Shown piece by piece: positions 1-7,053 of a stretch of DNA of 48,652 nucleotides. Origin of the DNA: CAYRTD01 sp964426915 (GTDB taxonomy: Bacteria > Bacteroidota > Bacteroidia > Bacteroidales > GCA-2748055); contig CAYRTD010000013.1 of NCBI GenBank assembly GCA_964426915.1, forward strand, positions 1-48,652, in the 5' to 3' direction. A model generated the notes under the pieces. That model saw nothing but the letters and a program-made list of their open reading frames with translations, had not been told where the DNA came from and ran no database searches. Position numbers and translations under genes: made by a program. Position 1 is the stretch's first letter, and each line of letters opens with the position of its first letter.

Positions 1-48
1 GACTTACTAGATAATGCAAAAACATTATCGACTAACTCCTATGAGCAC

Positions 49-137
49 CTTGATCCCGAATATTAGCTTCGCTAAGCTCACCGCCATTTGGCGGATTCAG
101 TTATGATCCAGACACTCGACTTTATTGACGGACACTA
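49..137 (+). repeat. Dispersed intergenic palindromic repeat, copy 1
   Basis: This stretch matches the segments at 1308-1395, 5581-5860 (opposite strand) and 48450-48600. Shared blocks are a CTTGATC-like start, an ATTAGCTTCGCTAAGCTCAC block, the near-palindrome CCGCCATTTGGCGG, ATGATCCAGACACTCGAC and an end resembling ATTGACGGACACTA. The copy may extend left of position 49. It ends 25 bases downstream of the stop codon of the small minus-strand gene beside it. No protein is encoded convincingly. Confidence 0.75.
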
Positions 138-162
138 TTTATCATTCATTATATATACATCC

Positions 163-369
163 TCAAAATATTTTTTGAATTATCTTTATGATAATATAGG
201 CAATAAGTGCAATTACTACCAGGGTAACGATGACTCCTATCCAAACCCCTGCCTCAAAAATGCTGCTTATAACATCACAACTGTTTAAACAAGGGATAAT
301 AAGTATTAAGAACACGATAAGACTAATTCTGTTAAATCCAGTTATTTTTTTCATATTTATTTTTTTCAT
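163..369 (-). CDS. Small single-span membrane peptide or lipoprotein
   Basis: The 68-residue product has a basic N-terminus, a hydrophobic signal-like stretch ending in a possible lipobox around LNSC (Cys near residue 31), a short linker and a second strongly hydrophobic segment (about residues 43-65). Small proteins of this shape occur widely in Bacteroidota and are often mislabelled phosphatidate cytidylyltransferase; nothing here supports an enzyme. An internal ATG five codons downstream (354) is an equally possible start. The first start overlaps the end of the upstream gene by 38 bases, which suggests translational coupling. Function unknown. Its CsbD-type neighbours suggest a stress-related envelope role, which is inference from context only. 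Confidence 0.6.
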   Translation of the reverse strand: MKKINMKKITGFNRISLIVFLILIIPCLNSCDVISSIFEAGVWIGVIVTLVVIALIAYIIIKIIQKIF

Positions 370-631
370 CCTTTGTCATATAATTTTCAGTATCCTCAAT
401 ACCATTTTCAACCTTTTCCACTCGCCCTTTATCGTCCTTGTGCTTAAGTTTTTTAATCCATTTTCTAAGAAAAGGTAATTGGGCTGCCAGTAAGAAAAGC
501 CCTATAAATATCATAATATATCCCAGTGGGATGAATGGAATAAGCATAAAAACACTCCCCATGGCAAGAAAGATTATGCCTGCAACGGGTCTTATATATT
601 TTTTGTATTTAGGATTTATTTTAAACTTCAT
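332..631 (-). CDS. Small two-span membrane protein with charged tail
   Basis: The 99-residue product has a basic N-terminus, two adjacent hydrophobic segments (about residues 14-31 and 34-52) separated by a Pro/Gly turn, and a highly charged C-terminal tail of about 45 residues rich in Lys, Asp and Glu. The compact hairpin followed by a polar tail recalls small PGPGW-type membrane proteins, but I cannot assign it firmly. It overlaps the start of the next gene and lies downstream of the frameshifted lmo0937-like gene and csbD-like gene on the same strand, so it may share their transcript. Function unknown. Confidence 0.65.
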   Translation of the reverse strand: MKFKINPKYKKYIRPVAGIIFLAMGSVFMLIPFIPLGYIMIFIGLFLLAAQLPFLRKWIKKLKHKDDKGRVEKVENGIEDTENYMTKDEKNKYEKNNWI

Positions 632-682
632 TCAGATGTTAACAGAACATTATTTACTGAAACAAATAATATTTATTTTGGA

Positions 683-827
683 TTATCTTCCCTTTATGAA
701 AGAGATCAATATTGAAATTACTGCAAGTACAAGTAATATATGAATACGATACCCCTAGACCAAACAAAAAACCAAACAGCCATCCCAAAACCAGGATGAC
801 TGCTATGATGTAATGAATTGTTCTCAC
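683..827 (-). pseudogene. lmo0937-family small membrane protein, frameshifted
   Basis: Starting at GTG (827), five bases after the stop of the csbD-like gene, the minus strand reads MRTIHYIIAVILVLGWLFGF, a good match to the N-terminus of the ~48-residue lmo0937 family. The matching C-terminus, ILLVLAVISILISFIKGR followed by TAA, is present but in another frame. The distance from GTG to the stop is 145 bases, one more than a multiple of three. The family register therefore needs one extra base, or two missing ones, in the middle; a T run (TTTTTT) and the GTATCGTATTC stretch are candidate sites. This is a broken gene or a sequencing or assembly error. The intact family is a stress-associated membrane protein of unknown function. 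Confidence 0.7.
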
Positions 828-832
828 CTCAT

Positions 833-1018
833 TTATAACCTATTGATTTCATCAATGAGTTCTTCTTTTGTTTTCCCGGTTTTTTTCTGTAATCTGCCTA
901 ACAACTCATCTTCCTTACCTTCAACATAAGTGAGGTCATCATCGGTCAGGTCACCGTATTGCTGCTTTAATTTCCCTTTTAATTCGTTCCAGTTTCCTTT
1001 GATTTGTAATTTATTCAT
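833..1018 (-). CDS. CsbD-family stress-response protein
   Basis: The 61-residue product is a full-length CsbD-like protein. It has the family's opening (IKGNWNELKGKLKQQYGDLT), the central acidic stretch, and a helical C-terminal half with LGRLQKKTGKTKEELIDEIN. CsbD-like proteins are small, soluble, highly charged and induced by general stress in many bacteria; the molecular role is not established. The first ATG gives the canonical N-terminus, so the start is secure. It heads a compact minus-strand group with the frameshifted lmo0937-like gene five bases behind it and two small membrane-protein genes beyond. This set of small genes often occurs together in Bacteroidota stress islands. Confidence 0.9.
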   Translation of the reverse strand: MNKLQIKGNWNELKGKLKQQYGDLTDDDLTYVEGKEDELLGRLQKKTGKTKEELIDEINRL

Positions 1019-1307
1019 GACACATTTTTTTTAATTAGTAAAAAACTTACACTGTTTAAGGAAACAAAACCATGCCAAAAAATACATTATTCCTTGAATT
1101 TCCCGGTTTGTACGTGTAAATGATTAAAAAACAGGTATATGCAGGATGGGTATGAAAGTGAATTGTAGAAAAACTAAACAAAAATTGTGTAGATAAATCC
1201 ACAGCCGTAAATAGTTATTGTACCATATTGCCCGATATTAATGCTCCCTTCTAAAAGAATGGAGCTGGCCCGCCTGCCATTGCACTGGCCATCCCTGGGC
1301 AGGCAGG
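1019..1307. other. Gene-free stretch upstream of csbD-like gene
   Basis: No convincing gene is visible on either strand. The left part, next to the csbD-like start, is AT-rich and should hold its promoter, but I could not fix a clear -33/-7 pair. The right part (about 1271-1307) is GC-rich and contains an imperfect inverted repeat of CGCCTGCC-like and GGGCAGGC-like blocks. This part leads directly into repeat copy 2 and may belong to it. Confidence 0.5.
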
Positions 1308-1395
1308 CTTGATCTTGAACATTAGATTCGCTGAGCTCACCGCCAATTGGCGGTTCGGTTATGATCCAGACACCCGACTCAATTGACAGGCACTA
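1308..1395 (+). repeat. Dispersed intergenic palindromic repeat, copy 2
   Basis: This is the cleanest copy of the repeat family. It has CTTGATCTTGAACATTAG, then GAGCTCAC, the perfect 14-base palindrome CCGCCAATTGGCGG at 1340-1353, TTCGGTTATGATCCAGACAC and the terminus ATTGACAGGCACTA. The terminal CTA (1393-1395) is the reverse complement of the TAG stop of the L,D-transpeptidase gene, so the repeat ends exactly at that gene's stop codon. Confidence 0.8.
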
Positions 1396-2106
1396 AGAAG
1401 TAAGAAGCAATCTTGAATTTTTAAGAAAATGCTCATCGGGGTAAAAGATAAAGATACATGAGCCATCAGCGATTGTTTTAATCAACTCTTTATAGATTGT
1501 CATGGGAACTGAGGGGCATCCGAAACTACGGCCGAGCCTGCCATACTTTTTTATAAAGGATTCACTAACGTAATCAGCTCCGTGCATAACTATAGCTCGT
1601 TTTTTTGCATTATCATTAAAACCTTTATCCATTCCATGAAGGAACATGGAGAGACCATGTTTGCCATAATAACTTGAACCACTGATATAAAAGCCAAGAG
1701 AACTCATGTTTGTTTCAGGAACATTCGAAAATTTTCCGGCATATTCATTGCCTGAATTTCTTCCATGAGCTACCAGGTCGTTGAATAAAACTGTCTTATT
1801 TTCTATGTCGATGACCCACATTCTTTTTTCATTGGAGGATAAACTGAAATCGATTACTGTTAGGATATCTCTTTTTAATTCCTCCGTTGCTTTCAAATTT
1901 TCAAAACCCTTTAAAGCAAAACTGAAAACTTCATATGAAGGGAGTGTGGAGTTATTTGTGATCAATGCATTATACAGGTTCAGAGTTTTCTGTTCGTAGT
2001 GGTTTTCGGGTACTTTCCCGGACTCAGGTTCATGAGCATTAACGTGCATGAACACCAGTAATAGGGCGTAAATCAATATCTTTTTTCTCAACAGTACTTT
2101 ATTCAT
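1393..2106 (-). CDS. Murein L,D-transpeptidase catalytic-domain protein (YkuD_2-like)
   Basis: The product is 237 residues from the preferred start at 2106, which places a typical signal peptide (MNKVLLRKKI, hydrophobic core, VNA cleavage site) at the N-terminus. An upstream in-frame ATG at 2172 would add 22 polar residues and is unlikely. Residues ~95-225 form an L,D-transpeptidase catalytic domain: MWVIDI strand, VAHG, MHGADY with His175, and SFGCPSVP with the nucleophile Cys197. Enzymes of this family act in the periplasm and form or remodel 3-3 crosslinks in peptidoglycan or anchor proteins to it. The next upstream gene on the same strand is a bifunctional penicillin-binding protein, so cell-wall assembly is the shared theme. 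The stop codon TAG lies inside a dispersed repeat. Confidence 0.88.
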   Translation of the reverse strand: MNKVLLRKKILIYALLLVFMHVNAHEPESGKVPENHYEQKTLNLYNALITNNSTLPSYEVFSFALKGFENLKATEELKRDILTVIDFSLSSNEKRMWVIDIENKTVLFNDLVAHGRNSGNEYAGKFSNVPETNMSSLGFYISGSSYYGKHGLSMFLHGMDKGFNDNAKKRAIVMHGADYVSESFIKKYGRLGRSFGCPSVPMTIYKELIKTIADGSCIFIFYPDEHFLKNSRLLLTS

Positions 2107-2240
2107 ATTTTCTTCACTCGGATTTTCATCATTACCAGCAGTAAAATTAAACTGTAAAATATTCAGATCCAAATTATAACAGGGAATTTAAAATTATTAT
2201 ATGGAATTCAGTACTTATAATTGATTTCGTGGAGTGTAAG

Positions 2241-4586
2241 TTAAGGTGTATTATTATTATTTCTGTGACTTCTGCCTTTTCTTCTAAAAATATCGAATAT
2301 CCGGAATATTTTATTCCTGATTGTATCTTCTTTGTAATCGGGACAGTTAAAAATTTCTTCCGGATTCTGAATTGTACTGAAAACAAATTTTTCTTTTTCC
2401 CAGGCTTCAAACTCGGGGTTTGAATACATTTTTTTGAAAAAATTTCCAATTACCGGCATTGCTGTGGATGAACCCTGTCCTTGTTTGAGAGTACTGAATC
2501 TTACCACGGGCATTTCACCTCCCACCCATGCTCCTGCAATGACTTCCGGAGTAATTGCAACAAACCATCCGTCAGACTGATCCTGGGTAGTTCCTGTTTT
2601 ACCAGCCAGATCGCCATAAAGCCTGAATTGTGATCTTATACCGGAAGCAGTTCCTTCGTTTATTACTGAAATTAACATGTGCAGCATTTTCTCCGCTGTT
2701 TCTTCCGAAAATGCTTTTTGGCCGGTTATAACTTTTTCATTTCTAAAGATTATATTTCCCTCGCTATCTTCAATCCTTTGTATATATAAAGGTTTTACAA
2801 TTCTTCCTCCGTTAACAAATGAAGAATATGCCTGAACGAGTTCAAAAAGAGATACTCCCGCTGATCCCAGAGCCAGGGAGGGGACTTTTTCAAGCTCTGT
2901 TCCAATCCCGAGGCGATAGGCAGTATTGATCACACTATCTATTCCTGTCTCCATTATTAGTCTGGCAGCTACAGTATTTACAGAATTTGTCAGAGCCCCT
3001 TTGATTGAATAATAACCACCGTACTTTCTGTCGGAATTGCGGGGGTGCCAGTTATCGTATTCAGAAAAAGTGATGGTGTCGTTTGAAATATATTTACAGG
3101 GAGAGAATCCATTTTCAATTGCCGTGGCGTATAATATGGGCTTGAATGTTGAACCTGCCTGTCTTTTTGAAAGTACATGATCGTATTTAAAGTGTTTGAA
3201 ATTAATTCCGCCCACCCAGGCTTTTACGGCTCCGTTTTCCGGATCGATTGCCAAAAATCCGGAATGGAGGAAATTTAGATAATATTTGATAGAATCAATT
3301 CTTGACATTTTCATTTTTTTGTAACCTTCCCATGAAAACATTTCCATGTGAACACTGTCTGAAAAGATTCTTTTTATTTCCTCTTCACTTGAATTCTTTT
3401 TTTTCAGCAGTTTATAAATGTCTGAACGTCTGATTAGAGAATTTATCAGCTTCTCGTCCTCAGACCAGGGGAAATTACCGTTGTAATCCAACTTAAGCAG
3501 AGACTGGAGTTCTTTCATCTGTTCCTTTACAGCACTTTCGGCATAAGCCTGGAGCCTTGAGTCTAATGTGGTATAGATTTTCAGTCCACTGGTATATAAG
3601 TTATACTCCTTACCTGTTTGCTCTTCGATTAGCTTTAGTATTTCACCAGTTTGCTGTCTTAGATATTCTCTGAAATAGGGAGCAAGGCCCATATGTTCCG
3701 TATACCTGGCATATTTAATATTTAGCGGAAGATTTTTGAGGGAGTCAAGAATTCCATTCCGGAGATATCCATGTTTTGCCATTTGTGACAATACAAGGTT
3801 TCTCCTGTTGAGAGAATTTTCGTAATGTGTTCTCGGATTATAATTGGCAGGAGCTTTTAGCATAGCCATCAATAATGCTGCTTCTTCTATTTTAAGTACG
3901 GATGGATGGATATCAAAAAACCTCCGGGATGCGGTTTCCAGCCCATAGGTATTTTCTCCGAAAGAAACGGTATTCAGATAAAAACTCAACAACTCTTCTT
4001 TAGTATAAACTTTCTCCAGTCGTAATGAGATGATATGCTCCCTTGCTTTATTTACCGGTAGGCTTATGAATCTGTAATCAACTCTGGGATACAGGTTTTT
4101 TACCAGTTGTTGCGTTATTGTACTGCCACCTCCTGATGCTTCATCACCCAACAGTATCGATTTTATCGCAACTCGTGCAAGACTTTTAAAATCTACTCCA
4201 TTATGATCATAGAAGCGATTGTCTTCAATAGCGATCAATGCATTTACAATATGTCTGGGAACAGAGTCCAGACTTATGTTTACACGGTTTTTTATGTAAT
4301 ATCTGCCCATCAATACATAGTCTGACGAAAATACCTGGGTTGCTTCGTCCTGGGTAATATTGCGGAGTTCTTCCTTTTCCGGAAGATGACCGAAAGTATG
4401 ATTCAAAACCAGAATGTATATTACAGAAATGAATAAAATACCTGCTACCGGGAATGAAGCCAGTAAAAGCCAGAAGTCCCGTCTTTTCATCATTCCCCCT
4501 GTTTTACGAGCAATATTCTGTAACAGAGGTAAAGCCTTAGCGTAAAGATTTTGAATTAAAGAATTAAAGAAGGAAAGGGTTTTCAT
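2241..4586 (-). CDS. Bifunctional penicillin-binding protein 1A (transglycosylase/transpeptidase)
   Basis: The product is 781 residues, typical of a class A PBP. One membrane span (about residues 40-62) is followed by a glycosyltransferase-51 domain with catalytic Glu121 in ALIAIEDNRFYDHNGVD and GGSTITQQLVKN. The penicillin-binding domain has the SxxK motif at Ser479-Lys482 (GSTFKP), the SxN motif at Ser535-Asn537, and KTGTT at 663-667. All catalytic residues are present, so it should polymerise lipid II and crosslink peptides in the periplasm. Its architecture resembles MrcA/PonA, but Bacteroidota usually carry several class A PBPs, so I give no symbol. It lies upstream of the L,D-transpeptidase gene on the same strand with a gap of 134 bases; co-transcription is possible. 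Confidence 0.95.
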   Translation of the reverse strand: MKTLSFFNSLIQNLYAKALPLLQNIARKTGGMMKRRDFWLLLASFPVAGILFISVIYILVLNHTFGHLPEKEELRNITQDEATQVFSSDYVLMGRYYIKNRVNISLDSVPRHIVNALIAIEDNRFYDHNGVDFKSLARVAIKSILLGDEASGGGSTITQQLVKNLYPRVDYRFISLPVNKAREHIISLRLEKVYTKEELLSFYLNTVSFGENTYGLETASRRFFDIHPSVLKIEEAALLMAMLKAPANYNPRTHYENSLNRRNLVLSQMAKHGYLRNGILDSLKNLPLNIKYARYTEHMGLAPYFREYLRQQTGEILKLIEEQTGKEYNLYTSGLKIYTTLDSRLQAYAESAVKEQMKELQSLLKLDYNGNFPWSEDEKLINSLIRRSDIYKLLKKKNSSEEEIKRIFSDSVHMEMFSWEGYKKMKMSRIDSIKYYLNFLHSGFLAIDPENGAVKAWVGGINFKHFKYDHVLSKRQAGSTFKPILYATAIENGFSPCKYISNDTITFSEYDNWHPRNSDRKYGGYYSIKGALTNSVNTVAARLIMETGIDSVINTAYRLGIGTELEKVPSLALGSAGVSLFELVQAYSSFVNGGRIVKPLYIQRIEDSEGNIIFRNEKVITGQKAFSEETAEKMLHMLISVINEGTASGIRSQFRLYGDLAGKTGTTQDQSDGWFVAITPEVIAGAWVGGEMPVVRFSTLKQGQGSSTAMPVIGNFFKKMYSNPEFEAWEKEKFVFSTIQNPEEIFNCPDYKEDTIRNKIFRIFDIFRRKGRSHRNNNNTP

Positions 4587-4720
4587 GCTGTTAAAATATA
4601 TACTAAAGCCTGAGTACTCGTAGTAAAAAACTCATAACCACGGTATTTATTATACCTGGAATTCTATCCTGTCCTGATTTCAAAAACATGGGTTGTAATA
4701 CAGTTGCCGATTAGAAAAGG

Positions 4721-5530
4721 CTAGAAGTTTTCCTGATTTCGGTAATATTCCATAGCCTTATCCATATTTTTATTCATATCCTGAATTCTGGCTTCAGGGT
4801 TGGGGTGAGTGGATAAGAACTCCGGTGGTCTGGGCTGTCCTTCACTTCTGGATATCATTCTTTTCCATAATTCAGGAGCCTCCTGAGGGTTATAACCTGC
4901 CATAGCCATGAAGTATAAACCAAGCTCATCTGCTTCTTTTTCATGTTTACGGCTATAGGGTAATACCAGTCCTACCTGTGCTCCCATACCAAATGCTGCC
5001 ATTGCCAGTTGTTTGGTGGTTTCTTTTTCTTTTTCCAGTGCTTCTGACAGTGCCATACCACCGAGTTGTAAAGCCAATTGCTGGCCGAGTCGTTCATTGC
5101 TATGGCGTGCTATTGCATGTGCAATCTCGTGTCCCATTACAACCGCAACCCCGTTTTCATCCTCACAAACCGGCATAATTCCCTCATAAAATCCAATTTT
5201 TCCTCCGGGCATACACCAGGCGTTTAGTATATCTCCTTCAAATACGGTGAATTCCCAATCATATTCATCCATTCTTTCTTTCATATTATTTGCCATCATA
5301 TATTCTTCCACAACCGTAGAAAGATTTTCACCCACTTTTGTGACCATATTCCGGTACTGCAGGTTCCCAGATGTTTTGGTTTCATCCATTACCTGCTGGT
5401 AGCTTGAACTTCCGAGAGAGATCATTTGTTGTGAAGAAATGGGAGTAAATTGTCTTCGCCCCGTAAAAGGCACTGTAGAGCAGCCGATTAAAAATATAAA
5501 ACTTAGATAAACTGTTACTATTTTTGCCAT
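4721..5530 (-). CDS. M48-family metallopeptidase, periplasmic lipoprotein
   Basis: The product is 269 residues from the start at 5530. This gives a lipoprotein signal peptide, MAKIVTVYLSFIFLIGCSTV, with the lipobox cysteine at residue 17. The frame stays open upstream to 5719, but those extra codons lie in a dispersed repeat and would bury the signal, so I reject the longer start. The zinc motif HEIAH is at residues 134-138 within VMGHEIAHAIARHSNERLGQ, and the downstream Glu ligand is probably in SRKHEKEADELG. YcaL/LoiP-like M48 lipoproteins degrade misfolded envelope proteins. The likely role here is outer-membrane or periplasmic quality control. It stands alone, with the repeat and the divergent YihY gene on its upstream side. 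Confidence 0.92.
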   Translation of the reverse strand: MAKIVTVYLSFIFLIGCSTVPFTGRRQFTPISSQQMISLGSSSYQQVMDETKTSGNLQYRNMVTKVGENLSTVVEEYMMANNMKERMDEYDWEFTVFEGDILNAWCMPGGKIGFYEGIMPVCEDENGVAVVMGHEIAHAIARHSNERLGQQLALQLGGMALSEALEKEKETTKQLAMAAFGMGAQVGLVLPYSRKHEKEADELGLYFMAMAGYNPQEAPELWKRMISRSEGQPRPPEFLSTHPNPEARIQDMNKNMDKAMEYYRNQENF

Positions 5531-5580
5531 TTTTATTATTTTTTTATTATTAAAACTTAATATTACTTCAAAGTATAGAA

Positions 5581-5860
5581 GAGTCTGACAATAAAGTCGA
5601 GTGTCTGGATCAGAACCGAACCGCAAAATGGCGGTGAGCTCAGAGAAGCTAATGCTTGAGATCAAAACAACGCAGAACCAAGTGATAACGAGCTTCGCAA
5701 CGCGGTCACGCCTGTCCACGATACTCCGGGAAATACCGCTGATGAGATCCCTCGACTATCTCCCGAAAGCTTTCGGGACGGGATCAGTTCGGCTAAATGA
5801 TTTTGAAGGCCAAAATCATAGTCTCAATGAGTATATCGGACATTATGCGCAAACATTAGC
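5581..5860 (-). repeat. Dispersed intergenic repeat, copy 3 (longest, about 280 bp)
   Basis: This copy is in the opposite orientation to the others and shows both ends. The left side carries GAGTGTCTGGATCAGAACCG, CCGCAAAATGGCGG and GTGAGCTCAGAGAAGCTAAT. The interior shares GTGATAACGAGCTTCGC, as reverse complement, with copy 4 near 48511. The interior also holds the perfect palindrome CCCGAAAGCTTTCGGG (5762-5777). The right side has CAATGAGTATATCGGACATT, which matches the left end of copy 4. A 93-codon open frame crosses it but merely translates repeat sequence. The element fills most of the divergent gap between the M48 gene and the YihY gene. Confidence 0.75.
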
Positions 5861-6021
5861 GTTACATTTTAAGAACCTCTAGCCGGGGTAAATTGTTTAC
5901 TACCATAGTAAATAAAAAAATGAAGATTGAGATCAATGGCCTGAGTTAAAAAATATAAATACATAGCAGAATTTCAAATGGCCGTGAAATTGAAATGATA
6001 AAAAAGAAATAATATCTGTTT

Positions 6022-6930
6022 ATGAAAAAATATATTAAACCTTTTATGGAGATTCTTAAGAACTCCTTTTCAAAATACCGTAAGGACGATCCCATAAAAT
6101 TAGCAGGAACAACTGCCTATTTTACCATTTTTGCTATCGCTCCTATTTTGATTATAATTATTTCTGTGGTTGGTTTAATCATTAAAGAGGAAACCATCTC
6201 ACAAAAAATTTATTTGGAACTTAATCGTTTGGTAGGGGGTGAAGGGACTGAATTCGTAAAGGGGCTGGTAAGGAACTTCCAATCTCAGGAAAAAAGTCTT
6301 AGCGGGACTATCATAGGATTTGGAATTTTTTTATTCACTTCAACTACTTTTTTTTCCGTACTGCAAAAATCCCTAAATTTTATATGGAGGGTCAGGGCAA
6401 AACCAAAACATAATATTCTCAGGACGCTCCTTGACAGGCTTTTATCCTTCGGTCTCATTCTAAGTATTGGTTTTATTCTGATGGTGTCATTATTGATTGA
6501 CGCTTCTTTATCCTTTTTAAGAGAGTTTTTGGAAAGGTATATTGATGAATATACCTTATATATAATAAAACCTGTCAACATGATCATATCTTTTGGCATA
6601 ATCACACTGGTATTTGCATTAATTTATAAATACCTTCCCGATACCCGGATAAAATGGAGGGTTATATGGGTTGGGGCACTTGTTACAGCAGTTCTTTTCA
6701 CCTTAGGGAAATATTTAATAGGATGGGCACTTGGCAGCACAAACCTGAATGTTATATATGGAGCCACAGGTTCTGTGGTCATCTTTATTCTCTGGGTTTT
6801 TTATTCCTCAATAATTTTCTTCTTTGGGGCTGAAATTACTCAGCAGTATGCCGAATATTATAATTTTGATATTAAGCCAAAAGATTATGCGGTTCAGATA
6901 GAAATTCATGAAGTGAGTGAGAAAGACTAA
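6022..6930 (+). CDS. YihY/virulence factor BrkB family membrane protein
   Basis: The 302-residue integral membrane protein has about six hydrophobic segments. It begins with the family's N-terminal region (KLAGTTAYFTIFAIAPILII, recognisable as the A-x-x-Y-x-x-x-A-x-P motif) and ends near the last span with GATGSVVIFILWVFYSSIIF, then FFGAEITQQYA. This is the YihY/BrkB family, historically and wrongly labelled ribonuclease BN. The function is unsettled, with suggested roles in envelope integrity or transport. It is a single-gene unit: repeat copy 3 and the divergent M48 gene lie upstream, and the helicase gene starts 123 bases downstream with its own promoter-like box. Confidence 0.92.
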   Translation: MKKYIKPFMEILKNSFSKYRKDDPIKLAGTTAYFTIFAIAPILIIIISVVGLIIKEETISQKIYLELNRLVGGEGTEFVKGLVRNFQSQEKSLSGTIIGFGIFLFTSTTFFSVLQKSLNFIWRVRAKPKHNILRTLLDRLLSFGLILSIGFILMVSLLIDASLSFLREFLERYIDEYTLYIIKPVNMIISFGIITLVFALIYKYLPDTRIKWRVIWVGALVTAVLFTLGKYLIGWALGSTNLNVIYGATGSVVIFILWVFYSSIIFFFGAEITQQYAEYYNFDIKPKDYAVQIEIHEVSEKD

Positions 6931-7021
6931 TATTGGCTGTAAAGTGCTAATTGATGATTAATAGGGTGATAGATTTCCCTGACCGATACCATCTAAACCT
7001 CATTTTCTCATTTATTATGCG

Positions 7022-7029
7022 TATCTTTG
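7022..7029 (+). promoter_or_regulatory. Bacteroidota-type -7 box before the DEAD-box helicase gene
   Basis: TATCTTTG fits the Bacteroidota -7 consensus TAnnTTTG and lies 24 bases before the helicase start codon, a sensible distance for a short leader. No clear TTG -33 element is visible at the expected spacing, so this is a half-supported promoter. Confidence 0.5.
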
Positions 7030-7053
7030 CAGCTTAAATTTTAAATATATAAT

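Noticed and set aside
88..288. 66-codon plus-strand frame at the left edge
   Set aside because: It begins in repeat copy 1 and continues antisense to the small membrane-protein gene; codon content looks accidental.
2174..2449. 91-codon minus-strand frame overlapping the end of the PBP gene
   Set aside because: It overlaps the well-supported PBP C-terminus in another frame and has no recognisable features.
5531..5719. N-terminal extension of the M48 protease to an ATG at 5719
   Set aside because: It would translate repeat sequence and place the lipoprotein signal in the middle of the protein; the ATG at 5530 gives a normal lipobox.
5601..5882. 93-codon open frame on the plus strand with an ATG start
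   Set aside because: It lies almost wholly within dispersed repeat copy 3. Parts of it translate the same repeat blocks found non-coding at the other copies. It has no family resemblance or neighbours.
6022..6930. Annotation as ribonuclease BN
   Set aside because: This is the old label for YihY/BrkB membrane proteins. The sequence is an integral membrane protein without nuclease motifs.
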